NCBI GenBank assembly: GCA_016235745.1
Contig: JACRJA010000039.1
Coordinates: 22,264 to 86,263 of the forward strand
From: Rhodocyclales bacterium
GTDB lineage: Bacteria; Pseudomonadota; Gammaproteobacteria; Burkholderiales; Rhodocyclaceae
Direction of reading: 5' to 3'
Length of the DNA stretch: 64,000 bases
How positions within the stretch are numbered: position 1 is the stretch's first letter; every line of letters starts with the position of its first letter. Below the pieces are notes generated by a model that was not told where the DNA came from, ran no database searches, and saw nothing but the letters and a program-made list of their open reading frames with translations. Below are positions 25,278 through 33,589 of this stretch, piece by piece. The position numbers and the translations under genes are program-made.

Positions 25278-25811
25278 TTACTGCGCCGACGAAGCGTTCT
25301 TCACGCCGGCGAGGATCTCCTGCTTGGCTTCCTCGACGCCCGCCCAGCCGAGCACCTTGACCCACTTGCCCGGCTCCAGGTCCTTGTAGTGCTCGAAGAA
25401 ATGCACGGTCTGTTTCAGCAGCAGCTCCGGCAGGTCCTCGAGCGACTGGACCTTGTCGTAGAGGGGCGTGAGCTTGGACACCGGCACCGCCACCACCTTG
25501 GCATCGACACCCGACTCGTCCTCCATCTTCAGCAGACCCACCGGGCGGCAGCGGATCACCACCCCCGGCTGCAGCGGGAACGGCGTGACCACGAGCACGT
25601 CGACCGGATCGCCATCCCCGGCCACCGTGTGCGGCACATAGCCGTAATTGAGCGGATAGCGCATCGTCGTGCCCATGAAGCGATCGACGAAAATGGCGCC
25701 GCTATCCTTGTCCACCTCGAACTTGATCGGATCGGACTGCGCCGGGATCTCGATGATGACGTTGATGTCGTTGGGCACGTCCTTGCCGGCGGAAACGCGT
25801 TCGAAAGCCAT
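25278..25811 (-). CDS. ppa: Inorganic pyrophosphatase
   Basis: 177-residue soluble family I pyrophosphatase. The catalytic core is visible: [20 protein letters not shown] with its metal-binding aspartates, [12 protein letters not shown], and [16 protein letters not shown]. Length matches bacterial hexameric enzymes. The start at 25811 has a GGGAGGAG ribosome site; the 14 upstream codons run into a hairpin and are unlikely. It lies 15 bases before nadE, which also releases pyrophosphate, so co-expression is sensible. Confidence 0.96.
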   Translation of the reverse strand: MAFERVSAGKDVPNDINVIIEIPAQSDPIKFEVDKDSGAIFVDRFMGTTMRYPLNYGYVPHTVAGDGDPVDVLVVTPFPLQPGVVIRCRPVGLLKMEDESGVDAKVVAVPVSKLTPLYDKVQSLEDLPELLLKQTVHFFEHYKDLEPGKWVKVLGWAGVEEAKQEILAGVKNASSAQ

Positions 25812-25830
25812 GGAAACTCCTCCCTCGTAC

Positions 25831-25860
25831 AAAAAAACCGCGGCCGGAAACAATCCGGCC
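25831..25860 (-). terminator. Terminator-like hairpin in the ppa leader
   Basis: Leftward GGCCGGA-TTGTT-TCCGGCC, then GCGG and seven Ts, ends 20 bases before the ppa start. It could end transcription from hemN or act in the ppa leader, because a TATAAT lies upstream of it. Confidence 0.55.
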
Positions 25861-25872
25861 TGACCGGAGAGG

Positions 25873-25878
25873 ATTATA
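25873..25878 (-). promoter_or_regulatory. -10 element of ppa
   Basis: Perfect leftward TATAAT; the -35 position (17 bases off) reads CGTTCA, a weak match. Predicted start near 25866, only six bases before the leader hairpin. The remaining bases to 26029 show no gene. Confidence 0.45.
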
Positions 25879-26029
25879 TAACGCCCCCTGCCGCATGAAC
25901 GCGCCCGCCGCCAAACGCCTCATGGCGCTGTAGCGGGGGTTTTGCGGATCGCAGACTTTGAGCGAGCGCGTTGCCACGCTAGCGGCTTTGGTCTCGCCGC
26001 CATGCTCGCCCCAGGCGTATGCGCATCGT

Positions 26030-26734
26030 TCAGATGTGACAGACCACGCCCTGCCAGATCATTCCCCCCATCTGCGGCGCGCGCCACAGGCCGAGCAGCC
26101 CGAAGGCGATCACCAAGAGGCCCGCGGCGCGGCGCACCCAGGGATGTCCCGCCACGTCGCGAAAGCGGCGCAGCAGAAGCCCGGCGGCGAGCAGGTTCGG
26201 CAGCGTCCCCAAGCCGAAAGCGAGCATCACCCCGGCGCCGCGCACGCCATCGCCAGAGAGCAGCGCCGTGGCGAGCACGCTATAGACGAGCCCGCAAGGC
26301 AGAAAACCCCACAGCAAGCCCAACGGAAACGCCTGCGCCACGGAACGCACCGGCAGGAAACGGCGCGTGGCCGGCTGCACCCGGCGCCAGAGGCGGTGAC
26401 CGGCGCGCTCGAACGGCGCGAGCCAGCGCGTCTGGCCGAGGAAATAGAGCCCCATGGCCACCAGCATGAGGTTGGCGAGCACGTAGAGCGTGAGCTGCAC
26501 TGGCAGCACCCCTTCGAGCATTCCGCCGATCGCCCCCAGCCAACCCAACAGCGCCCCGAGGACGGTGTAGGTCGTGATACGGCCGAAGTTGTAGGCCAGA
26601 TGCAGCGGCCACTTCGCCCCCTGCGGCGCCGTCTGCAGCGACAGGGCGCCGACGATGCCGCCGCACATGCCCAGGCAATGCACCCCGCCCAGGAGCCCGA
26701 TGAGGAAGACCGCGAGAAAACCGCCCCAAGCCAC
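26030..26734 (-). CDS. TauE/SafE-like membrane protein (COG2836 type)
   Basis: 234-residue integral membrane protein with about six helices. The N-terminal GLLGGVHCLGMCGGIVGAL motif, with two cysteines and a histidine, marks the sulfite exporter TauE/SafE-like family related to CcdA-type proteins often found with cbb3 oxidase and copper genes (CcoI/CcoS neighbourhood). A role in metal or thiol transport for oxidase assembly is plausible but unproven. It follows hemN by nine bases and is surely co-transcribed. Confidence 0.8.
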   Translation of the reverse strand: MAWGGFLAVFLIGLLGGVHCLGMCGGIVGALSLQTAPQGAKWPLHLAYNFGRITTYTVLGALLGWLGAIGGMLEGVLPVQLTLYVLANLMLVAMGLYFLGQTRWLAPFERAGHRLWRRVQPATRRFLPVRSVAQAFPLGLLWGFLPCGLVYSVLATALLSGDGVRGAGVMLAFGLGTLPNLLAAGLLLRRFRDVAGHPWVRRAAGLLVIAFGLLGLWRAPQMGGMIWQGVVCHI

Positions 26735-26743
26735 GCCGCCGCC

Positions 26744-28147
26744 TCAGATCACGCGCGAATAGCGCGCCCGCTCGCGGTCGTGGCGCAGATAGCGGTCGAA
26801 CACCATGGCGATCGCCCGCACCAGCAGCCGCCCCGGCGGCAGCACTGTGATCCAGCGCTCCCCGATCTCCACCAGCCCCGCCTCGGCCATACGCTCCAAG
26901 TCCTGCAATTCCGGCGCGAAATAATGGCGGAAGTCGATGAGGTGCGCGATCTCGATCGATTCGATCGACAGCTCGAAATGGCACATCAACGCCTGGATGA
27001 TGGAGCGGCGCAACACGTCGTCGGCGGTCAGCTCCACCCCGCGCAGCACCGGCAGCTCACCGCGCTCGAGCGCGTCGTAGTAGTCTTCCTCGGTTTTGTG
27101 GTTTTGCGCGTAAATGGCGCCCAGCTTGCTGATGGAGGAGATGCCAAACGCGATCATGTCGCACTCGGCCTGGGTCGAGTAGCCCTGGAAATTGCGGTGC
27201 AGGCGCCCCTGCTGCTGGGCGATCGTCAGCTCATCGTCGGGCTTGGCGAAGTGGTCCATGCCGATATAGACGTAGCCGGCATCGACCAGGCGCTCGATGG
27301 CGTACTTCATGATGCCGAGCTTGTCGGCCGCCGCGGGCAGGGCCGCCTCCTCGATGCGCCGCTGCGGCTTGAAGAGGCGCGGCAGGTGCGCGTAGCTGTA
27401 GAGCGAGAGGCGATCGGGCGAGAGTTCGATCACCCGCTCGAGGGTGGCGGCAAAGCGCTCCACCGTCTGATGCGGCAAGCCATAGATGAGGTCCATGCTC
27501 ACCGACTTGAAGCCATTGCCGCGCGCCGCCTCCAGCACCGAGGCCGTCTCGTCGAAACTCTGGATGCGATTGACCGCCGCCTGCACCAGCGGGTCGAAGT
27601 CCTGCACCCCGATGCTCATACGGTTGAATCCGAGCTCGGCGAGCAGCGCCACCTGTGCCGCATCCACCTTGCGCGGGTCGACCTCGATGGAAAATTCGCC
27701 ATGCTCGGCGAGCTGGAAACGCGCCTGGATCGCCGCCATCAAGCGGCGCATCTCGTCTTCGGCAAGGAAAGTGGGCGTGCCGCCGCCCAGGTGCAGCTGG
27801 GTGACCTCGCGCCCGCCGGCCAGATGGCGGTCGACCAGCTCGATCTCGCGCTCGAGGAAATCGAGATAGCGCGCGCTGCGGGAATGATCCTTGGTGATGA
27901 TCTTGTTGCAGGCGCAATAGTAACAAATCGTATTGCAGAAGGGGATGTGCACGTATAATGACAACGGCCGGTTGAGCCCCCCCACTTCGCGGCTGCCAAG
28001 CCAGCGGGCATACTGCGCCGGCCCGAAGGCTTCGACGAAGCGATCGGCCGTGGGATAAGAGGTGTAGCGCGGCCCGCTGATGTCGAAACGACGGATCAGT
28101 TCCGGGTCGACGACGAGACGATGGGTTTCCTGCATCGCGGTGCTCAT
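26744..28147 (-). CDS. hemN: Oxygen-independent coproporphyrinogen III oxidase
   Basis: 467-residue radical SAM enzyme that makes protoporphyrinogen IX without oxygen. The cluster motif is PFCNTICYYCACN with cysteines at residues 71, 75, 78 and 80, the HemN-specific CX3CX2CXC form. HLGGGTPTFL and DLIYGLPHQT are further HemN segments. The ATG at 28147 is chosen; a TTG 15 bases upstream is possible and lies beside GGAGG. An FNR box lies 51 bases upstream, in line with induction at low oxygen. Confidence 0.95.
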   Translation of the reverse strand: MSTAMQETHRLVVDPELIRRFDISGPRYTSYPTADRFVEAFGPAQYARWLGSREVGGLNRPLSLYVHIPFCNTICYYCACNKIITKDHSRSARYLDFLEREIELVDRHLAGGREVTQLHLGGGTPTFLAEDEMRRLMAAIQARFQLAEHGEFSIEVDPRKVDAAQVALLAELGFNRMSIGVQDFDPLVQAAVNRIQSFDETASVLEAARGNGFKSVSMDLIYGLPHQTVERFAATLERVIELSPDRLSLYSYAHLPRLFKPQRRIEEAALPAAADKLGIMKYAIERLVDAGYVYIGMDHFAKPDDELTIAQQQGRLHRNFQGYSTQAECDMIAFGISSISKLGAIYAQNHKTEEDYYDALERGELPVLRGVELTADDVLRRSIIQALMCHFELSIESIEIAHLIDFRHYFAPELQDLERMAEAGLVEIGERWITVLPPGRLLVRAIAMVFDRYLRHDRERARYSRVI

Positions 28148-28197
28148 GAACGCCTGCGGCAACCTCCATAATATGGCACGAAACGGCCGACGATGAG

Positions 28198-28211
28198 TTG
28201 ACCGCCATCAA
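28198..28211. promoter_or_regulatory. FNR box between hemN and fnr
   Basis: TTGACCGCCATCAA matches the FNR consensus TTGAT-N4-ATCAA at 9 of 10 defined bases. Toward hemN, CATATT (28170-28175) lies 22 bases beyond the box, the class II spacing. Toward fnr no -10 lies at that spacing, so the box may instead cover the fnr -35 and mediate autoregulation. Confidence 0.8.
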
Positions 28212-28245
28212 CGAAAACGTTTCCTTTTACCCCCAGAGAAGCGCC

Positions 28246-28983
28246 ATGGACCTCCAACTTCCGCCCACCCTGCGCCAGCTGCGCGTGGCCTGCTCCCAGT
28301 GCAACCTCATGGAACTGTGCCTGCCGGTCGGGCTGAGCGAAGAAGACGTCGCCCGCATCGAGGAACTCATCGGAACGCGGCGCAAGCTCAAACGCCATCA
28401 AGCGCTCTACGAGGTGCGCAGCTCTTTCCAAGCACTCTACGCCATCCGCGCCGGCTCGTTCAAGACCACCATCGTGCTCGAGGACGGTCGGGAACAAGTC
28501 ACCGGCTTCCAGATGACCGGCGAGCTGCTGGGGCTGGACGGCATCAGCACGGGGCTGCACGTCGTCAGCGCCATCGCGCTCGAAGACAGCGAGGTGTGCG
28601 TGATCGAATACGCCCGCCTCGAAGCGCTCGCGCGCGAGATCCAGGGGCTTCAAGCGCAATTCCACAAGGTGCTCTCGCGCGAGATCGTACGCGAACAAAG
28701 CGTCATGATGCTGCTCGGCACCATGCGCGCCGAAGAGCGGCTCGCCGTGTTCCTCCTCAACCTCGCCCAGCGCTTTGCCGCCCGCGGATTCTCCGGCACG
28801 GAATTCCGGCTGCGCATGACGCGCGAAGAGATCGGCTCCTACCTCGGGCTCAAACTCGAGACGGTCTCGCGCACCCTGTCGCACTTCCAGGAAGAAGGGC
28901 TCATCGAGGTGCAGCACAAGAACATCCGCCTGCGCGACCGGGAGCGCCTGCGCGCCCTCATCCAGGCCCCCCTCTCGCACTGA
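28246..28983 (+). CDS. fnr: FNR-type oxygen-sensing transcription regulator
   Basis: 245-residue CRP/FNR protein. Cysteines at 16, 19 and 25 (CSQCNLMELC) plus C118 (EVCVIEY) reproduce the spacing of E. coli FNR, so an oxygen-labile [4Fe-4S] cluster is expected. The HTH TREEIGSYLGLKLETVSRTL carries the E-x2-SR residues that read TTGAT half-sites. Boxes of this kind lie at its own promoter, before ccoN and at the ccoS end. The ATG at 28246 gives the standard length; a longer open frame crosses the FNR box. Confidence 0.96.
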   Translation: MDLQLPPTLRQLRVACSQCNLMELCLPVGLSEEDVARIEELIGTRRKLKRHQALYEVRSSFQALYAIRAGSFKTTIVLEDGREQVTGFQMTGELLGLDGISTGLHVVSAIALEDSEVCVIEYARLEALAREIQGLQAQFHKVLSREIVREQSVMMLLGTMRAEERLAVFLLNLAQRFAARGFSGTEFRLRMTREEIGSYLGLKLETVSRTLSHFQEEGLIEVQHKNIRLRDRERLRALIQAPLSH

Positions 28984-29009
28984 AAACGAACCGCGAATCC
29001 GGCAATCCG

Positions 29010-30776
29010 TCAGGGTTCGAGCACGTAGGTTCCCGGCGCCGGCCCAAGTGACGGCACGCTCACCCGGTCCTTGGGCGTCACCAGCTCGCCCGCCTGCGGC
29101 CTGAGCCACTCGACCCAATCTTCCCACCAGCTGTTGGGATGCTCGCTGGCCGATTTGAGCCAGGAATCGGCCCGCGGTACCGGATCGGAGAGATCGCTCA
29201 CCCAATACGTGCGTTTGGGCGGAGTACGCGGCGGATTGACGATGCCAAGGATATGCCCCGAGCTCGACAGCACATAGCGCCGCGGGCCGCGCACGTGCCG
29301 CATCAGTTTGAAGGTCTGCTGCCAGGGGGCGATGTGATCGTCCTCGGTGCCCACGGCATAGACCGGCTGCACGATCTGGCGCAGGTCCACGGAAACCCCG
29401 GCCAGGGTCAGGGCATCGGGCTGGATGAGGCGGTTGTTGAGGTAGAACTCGCGCAGGTACCAGCAGTGCATCTTCGCCGGCATGCGCGTCGGATCCATGT
29501 TCCAGTAGAGCACGTCGAAGGGCTCTGGCTCCTCGCCATAGAGCCAACCGTGCATGATGTAGCGCCAGATGAGGCTATTGGAGCGCAAAAAGCGAAACGC
29601 CTCGGCCATGTCCTCGCCGCGCAAGTAGCCGTCGACCTGCATCTTGCGGCAGAGGAAATCGACCGTAGCCGGATCGATGAAGACCTCGATGTCGCCCGGG
29701 GCCGAAAAATCGACGAGGGAGGTGAAGAACGTCGCATCCGCCACGGGGCAGGCTTGCGCCCCCACCTTGCGGTTCATCACCGCCAAGTAGCTCGCCAGGG
29801 CCGTACCGCCGATGCAGTAGCCCACGGCATTGACCTTGTCGGCGCCGGTGATGGAGCGCGCCGTCTCGACGAGCACGTCCACTCCCTGCATGAGATAGTC
29901 GTCGAAACTCGTGTTGGCCATCTCGCGCGTAGGGTTCTTCCAGCTGATGATGAAGACCTCGAACCCCTGATCGCACAGGTACTTCACCATGCTCTTGTCG
30001 GGCGTGAGATCGAGCACGTAGAACTTGTTGATCCACGGCGGCACGATCACCACCGGACGGCGATGCACCTGCGGCCGGGTCGGCGCATAGCGGATGATCT
30101 CCACCAGATCGTTGCGATGCACCACGTCCCCGGGCGTGGTGGCCAGGTTCACCCCGACGTGGAAATCATCGGGCCGCGTCAGCCGCACCTGGCCTGCCGC
30201 CAGGTCGGCGAAGAAGTTCTTGACCCCTTCGAAGAGGCTCAAGCCCCAGGTCTTAGCCGCCAATTCGCGCGCCTTGGGGTTGGTCCAGAAGAAATTGGTG
30301 GGCGCGAGCGCATTGACGAACTCCCCCGTCCAGAAGACGGCGCGACGTCGCTCACGCTCATCGAGCACGGGGGTCTGGCGCACCATCTCGACCAGGGACT
30401 GCCCCCAGCCGAGGTAGCCCTGCTGCAACGCCGACCACCAGGCCGACTCGGTCCACACCGGGTGGTCCCAACGGATGTCATAGGGTTCGGGAACGAAAGG
30501 CGGCTCGACTGGCTGACCCGAGAGGCGCTGCGCGACATAGCGCATCAGCGCGACGTTGCGCTTGCCCAGTTCGGTCTCCTTCGACCACAGCGCCACCGGA
30601 TGCAAGGCCCAAAGCACCTGCGCGTGCAAAATGGGGGCAATGTTGCCCAAGGGGTCGAAACTGCCCTCCATGGCGTGATGCACGATCTCCGCCACCTGTT
30701 CGGGCGTCTCCTCGATGCGGCGTTCCACTTCATCGCGCGGCTCCTGCCGCGGATTGCGGGCCCTACCTCTGACCAT
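29010..30776 (-). CDS. phaC: Class I-type poly(3-hydroxyalkanoate) synthase
   Basis: 588-residue PhaC that polymerises (R)-3-hydroxyacyl-CoA at the granule surface. The lipase-like box is GYCIGG with the nucleophile near C321. Other marks are RRPVVIVPPWINKFYVLDL, FIISWKNPTREMANTSFDD, and the late catalytic segment GTEDDHIAPWQ and SSGHILGIVNPP. The ATG at 30776 has a GAGGAGG ribosome site. It overlaps the upstream beta-CASP gene by 14 bases, an unusual partner. No phaA or phaB is in the window; the PhaJ-like gene at 5.7 kb may feed it. Confidence 0.94.
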   Translation of the reverse strand: MVRGRARNPRQEPRDEVERRIEETPEQVAEIVHHAMEGSFDPLGNIAPILHAQVLWALHPVALWSKETELGKRNVALMRYVAQRLSGQPVEPPFVPEPYDIRWDHPVWTESAWWSALQQGYLGWGQSLVEMVRQTPVLDERERRRAVFWTGEFVNALAPTNFFWTNPKARELAAKTWGLSLFEGVKNFFADLAAGQVRLTRPDDFHVGVNLATTPGDVVHRNDLVEIIRYAPTRPQVHRRPVVIVPPWINKFYVLDLTPDKSMVKYLCDQGFEVFIISWKNPTREMANTSFDDYLMQGVDVLVETARSITGADKVNAVGYCIGGTALASYLAVMNRKVGAQACPVADATFFTSLVDFSAPGDIEVFIDPATVDFLCRKMQVDGYLRGEDMAEAFRFLRSNSLIWRYIMHGWLYGEEPEPFDVLYWNMDPTRMPAKMHCWYLREFYLNNRLIQPDALTLAGVSVDLRQIVQPVYAVGTEDDHIAPWQQTFKLMRHVRGPRRYVLSSSGHILGIVNPPRTPPKRTYWVSDLSDPVPRADSWLKSASEHPNSWWEDWVEWLRPQAGELVTPKDRVSVPSLGPAPGTYVLEP

Positions 30777-32292
30777 GATGACCTCCTCGTTGCCAGGAAT
30801 CCTGCCACGTCTGACCGCGAACCGGGATCTCGACGTTGGACCACCCGAGCTCGCTACGAATCGTATGAGCGAACGCCTGAGATTGCCCCGACTCGCCATG
30901 CGTGACGAAACACTGCTGCGGCGCGTGCCGGAAAGCGCGCAACCAGCCGAGCAGACCGTGTCGGTCTGCGTGCGCCGACATGCTGCCTATCGTATGCAGA
31001 CCGGCGCGCACCGCGATTCGTTCCCCGAAGATCGTCACCTGCTGCGCCCCGTCGACGAGCCGCCGCCCCAGGGTGCCCGCCGCCTGGAAGCCGGCAATGA
31101 CAATTGCACACTCCGGTCGGGGTAGATTGTATTTTAGGTGATATTTGATGCGCCCGGCCTCGCACATGCCGCTGGCTGAAACAATCACCAGGCCCGAACG
31201 CACGCCGTTGAGCGCCATCGATTCCTCCACGCTGGCCGTGAATCGCAGGCGGAAACGATCGCGGTTGCGCCGCATCCAGGAAAAAAGCTCACGGCTGGGT
31301 TCATCCCACAGATCGAGGTGGTGCGCCGAGATCTCGCTCGCCTCGGTGGCCATGGGCGAGTCGACCACCACGTTGAGCGCACTCAACCGGCCGCGGCGTA
31401 CCAGATCGGCGAGCACCAGGATCATCTCCTGGGTACGGCCAACGGCAAAAGCCGGGATCACGACGTTGCCCCGCGGCAGCGTCTGGCGCAGCACCGCCTC
31501 GAGTTCCACCACCGACTCGTCCCATGGGCGATGCGCCCGATCGCCGTAAGTCGATTCGACCCAGACGACGTCGGCCTCGGGAATCGGGGTTGGATCACGC
31601 ACCAAGGGTCGCCCTGGCATGCCCAGATCCCCGCTGAACACCCAGCGGCGCAGCGCCCCGTCGCCCCGTTCGATCTCCAGCTCGACGATGGCCGAACCCA
31701 GGATGTGCCCCGCGTCATGAAACCTTGCCCGCACACCGGGCACGACGGGAAACCAGCGGCCGTAATCGTGCCGCCGCAGCCAGCGCAAGCTCTCCTGCGC
31801 CTGCGCCACCGTGTACAGCGGCGCATCGGTGACCATCAAACGGCGGCGGGTACGGTGCGACTGCTTCGAGAGCCACTCCCATTCCTTTTCCTGGATGTGG
31901 GCGCTGTCGAGCAGCATCACCCGCAACAGGTCGGCGGTCGCCCCCGTCACGTGGATCGGCGCCCGTGCGCCCAAAGCCACCAGGCGAGGCAGTAAACCCG
32001 AGTGATCCAGATGCGCATGGGTGACGATCACCGCTTGCAACGCCCAAGGATCGAACGCCAAAGCTTCCAGGTTCTTGCGCTGCGCCTCGCGCCCCCCCTG
32101 GAACATGCCGCACTCGACGAGGAACTCCCCGCCGGACGTGGCCACGTGGTAGCACGACCCCGTGACCTCTTGCACGCCCCCGAGGAAACGCACCTCGGGA
32201 CACGGGGGAAGAGGGCGCTGCAAAAAATAGGGCGGTTCGCGGCGCCCCCTCTGCGCCCTGCGTTCTTCATGACCTGTGACATCCTTCGTCAT
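30763..32292 (-). CDS. MBL-fold beta-CASP RNA-processing hydrolase
   Basis: 509-residue protein of the CPSF73-like beta-CASP branch of metallo-beta-lactamases. Motif 2 HAHLDH lies at residues 92-97, motif 3 in FHDAGHILGSA, motif 4 in VFSGDLG, then the beta-CASP insert (VWVESTYGDR, VVIPAFAVGRTQEMIL) and C-terminal SMSAHADRHGLLGWLRAF and CFVTHGE. Such proteins are usually exo/endoribonucleases, but a substrate is not known. The start at 32292 has a GAGGTG ribosome site. Its last 14 bases overlap phaC, so the two are translated from one message. Confidence 0.9.
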   Translation of the reverse strand: MTKDVTGHEERRAQRGRREPPYFLQRPLPPCPEVRFLGGVQEVTGSCYHVATSGGEFLVECGMFQGGREAQRKNLEALAFDPWALQAVIVTHAHLDHSGLLPRLVALGARAPIHVTGATADLLRVMLLDSAHIQEKEWEWLSKQSHRTRRRLMVTDAPLYTVAQAQESLRWLRRHDYGRWFPVVPGVRARFHDAGHILGSAIVELEIERGDGALRRWVFSGDLGMPGRPLVRDPTPIPEADVVWVESTYGDRAHRPWDESVVELEAVLRQTLPRGNVVIPAFAVGRTQEMILVLADLVRRGRLSALNVVVDSPMATEASEISAHHLDLWDEPSRELFSWMRRNRDRFRLRFTASVEESMALNGVRSGLVIVSASGMCEAGRIKYHLKYNLPRPECAIVIAGFQAAGTLGRRLVDGAQQVTIFGERIAVRAGLHTIGSMSAHADRHGLLGWLRAFRHAPQQCFVTHGESGQSQAFAHTIRSELGWSNVEIPVRGQTWQDSWQRGGHHGQR

Positions 32293-32293
32293 C

Positions 32294-32321
32294 TTGCACC
32301 TCGGCCGAGCGTGGTTATAAT
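32294..32321 (+). promoter_or_regulatory. Promoter of the universal stress protein gene
   Basis: TTGCAC (32294-32299) and a perfect TATAAT (32316-32321), spacer 16, lie 34 bases before the usp ATG. The region also overlaps the start of the divergent beta-CASP gene. Confidence 0.6.
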
Positions 32322-32355
32322 GGGTCGATGTTAACCCACTCGAGGAGGGAGCACG

Positions 32356-32799
32356 ATGTTCAAACACATTCTGGTGCCGACGGACGGCTCGGATCTTTCA
32401 CGCAGCGCCTGTGAGCGCGCCGTCGCCTTTGCCAAAAGCATCGGCGGGAAGGTCACCTTTTTCTATGCCCAACCGGATTTTCCGCTCCCTGTCTACGGCG
32501 AAGGCGCCCTGATCGATCCGACCACCCCAGATCAATTCCGCCGCGCGGCCAAGGAAGAAGCCGACCGGATCCTCGCCGAAGCCAAGGCGATGGCGGACAA
32601 GGAAAACGTGCCGTGCGACACCGATACCGTGGTGAGCGACACGCCGTGGGAGTCGATCATCGACTGCGCCCAACGCCACGGCTGCGACCTCATCTTCATG
32701 GCCTCGCACGGCCGCCGCGGCTTGGCGGGCCTGCTGCTCGGCAGCGAGACGCAAAAGGTGCTCACCCACAGCAAGCTGCCGGTGCTCGTCTACCGCTGA
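32356..32799 (+). CDS. Universal stress protein, UspA family
   Basis: 147-residue single Usp domain. It starts FKHILVPTDGSDLSRSACER and ends with the ATP-binding pattern ASHGRRGLAGLLLGSETQKV (G-x2-G-x9-G-S type), followed by LPVLVYR. It is thus of the ATP-binding subclass. GGAGGGAG precedes the ATG. Family members support survival under oxygen limitation and starvation; proximity to phaC, fnr and cco fits that. The gene is monocistronic with its own promoter and terminator. Confidence 0.92.
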   Translation: MFKHILVPTDGSDLSRSACERAVAFAKSIGGKVTFFYAQPDFPLPVYGEGALIDPTTPDQFRRAAKEEADRILAEAKAMADKENVPCDTDTVVSDTPWESIIDCAQRHGCDLIFMASHGRRGLAGLLLGSETQKVLTHSKLPVLVYR

Positions 32800-32822
32800 G
32801 CCCACCTGCCTGCTGCGCACAA

Positions 32823-32847
32823 AAAAGGCCGCAGCATGCGGCCTTTT
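32823..32847. terminator. Bidirectional intrinsic terminator
   Basis: AAAAGGCCGCA-GCA-TGCGGCCTTTT, an 11-bp stem with a 3-base loop, lies between the convergent usp and DUF3149-like genes. Confidence 0.9.
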
Positions 32848-32856
32848 CGTTTCGTG

Positions 32857-33039
32857 CTACGACAAACGGTGCGGCTGTTGCCCCGAAGAAGCGGTTGTAC
32901 TGCCGCTTTTTTCCTCTTCCCGGATCTGTTGCTTGACGTAGCGGTAGATGTAGAACGCCATCACGATGATGAAGGCGATGGTGAAGAGGCTCAGCAAGCC
33001 GATCCCCGAAGAAAACAACTCACGCAGTGCGTCGGACAT
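32857..33039 (-). CDS. Small single-helix membrane protein, DUF3149-like
   Basis: 60-residue peptide: short polar start (MSDALRELFSSGIG), one membrane helix (LLSLFTIAFIIVMAFYIYRY), then a basic and serine-rich tail. It resembles the DUF3149 family of betaproteobacterial small membrane proteins; the assignment is from memory. A GGAGGGA ribosome site precedes it, and it lies 15 bases after ccoH, so it is the last gene of the ccoG unit. A role in cbb3 assembly is only inferred from position. Confidence 0.7.
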   Translation of the reverse strand: MSDALRELFSSGIGLLSLFTIAFIIVMAFYIYRYVKQQIREEEKSGSTTASSGQQPHRLS

Positions 33040-33054
33040 GGCACGTCCCTCCTT

Positions 33055-33585
33055 TCAGTCTGCTGCAGGTACGAACGGTTCGATTCTCACCTCGCTCTCT
33101 GTGGGAACATGCACGGTCCCGTTCAAACGCCACTCGCGGGACTCATCTTCGATCTGCACCAGCCAACGCCCGGCGTTGAGCGGTGCAATGGGGGCGACAT
33201 AGCGCCCTTGGTCGCGGACCAGATGCACCACCTGATCCATGCCGGAACGGGTCGGATGGGTCAGCGTCACGACGAGAAAAGGCGGCCTCGCCTTGGCGCG
33301 CTCCTCGTCGAAGCGCAGACGCAGACGCTCGGCGTCGATGCTCACGTAGGCGGTCAGACCGAGCTCGCCGGCCTTCAGCGAGCGATCCATCGTCATACCG
33401 ATCGCCAGACCTTCCTTGTAGTAGTCATCGGTGACCAGGCCATCCCAGGTCTTGATCGCCAGCCACAGGGTGATGAACCCGCCCACCACCGCTGCCGCCG
33501 GCGGCAGCATCAACAGCCACGGCCATTTCTGGCGATACCAGGGAGGCGTTTGCGTAGCCTTGCGCGAAGGGATCCGAGCTTCCAT
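33055..33585 (-). CDS. ccoH: FixH/CcoH family protein
   Basis: 176-residue protein with one N-terminal membrane helix (WLLMLPPAAAVVGGFITLWLA) and a periplasmic beta domain. The motif VTDDYYKEGLAIGMTMDR is typical of FixH/CcoH, which assists assembly or stability of cbb3 oxidase. The gap to ccoG is only four bases. Length is near that of CcoH from other proteobacteria. Confidence 0.88.
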   Translation of the reverse strand: MEARIPSRKATQTPPWYRQKWPWLLMLPPAAAVVGGFITLWLAIKTWDGLVTDDYYKEGLAIGMTMDRSLKAGELGLTAYVSIDAERLRLRFDEERAKARPPFLVVTLTHPTRSGMDQVVHLVRDQGRYVAPIAPLNAGRWLVQIEDESREWRLNGTVHVPTESEVRIEPFVPAAD

Positions 33586-33589
33586 CGTC

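Noticed and set aside
28212..28245. Class II FNR promoter for fnr itself
   Set aside because: At 22 bases after the box the sequence is CAGAGA, not a -10; an activating site for fnr is not supported.
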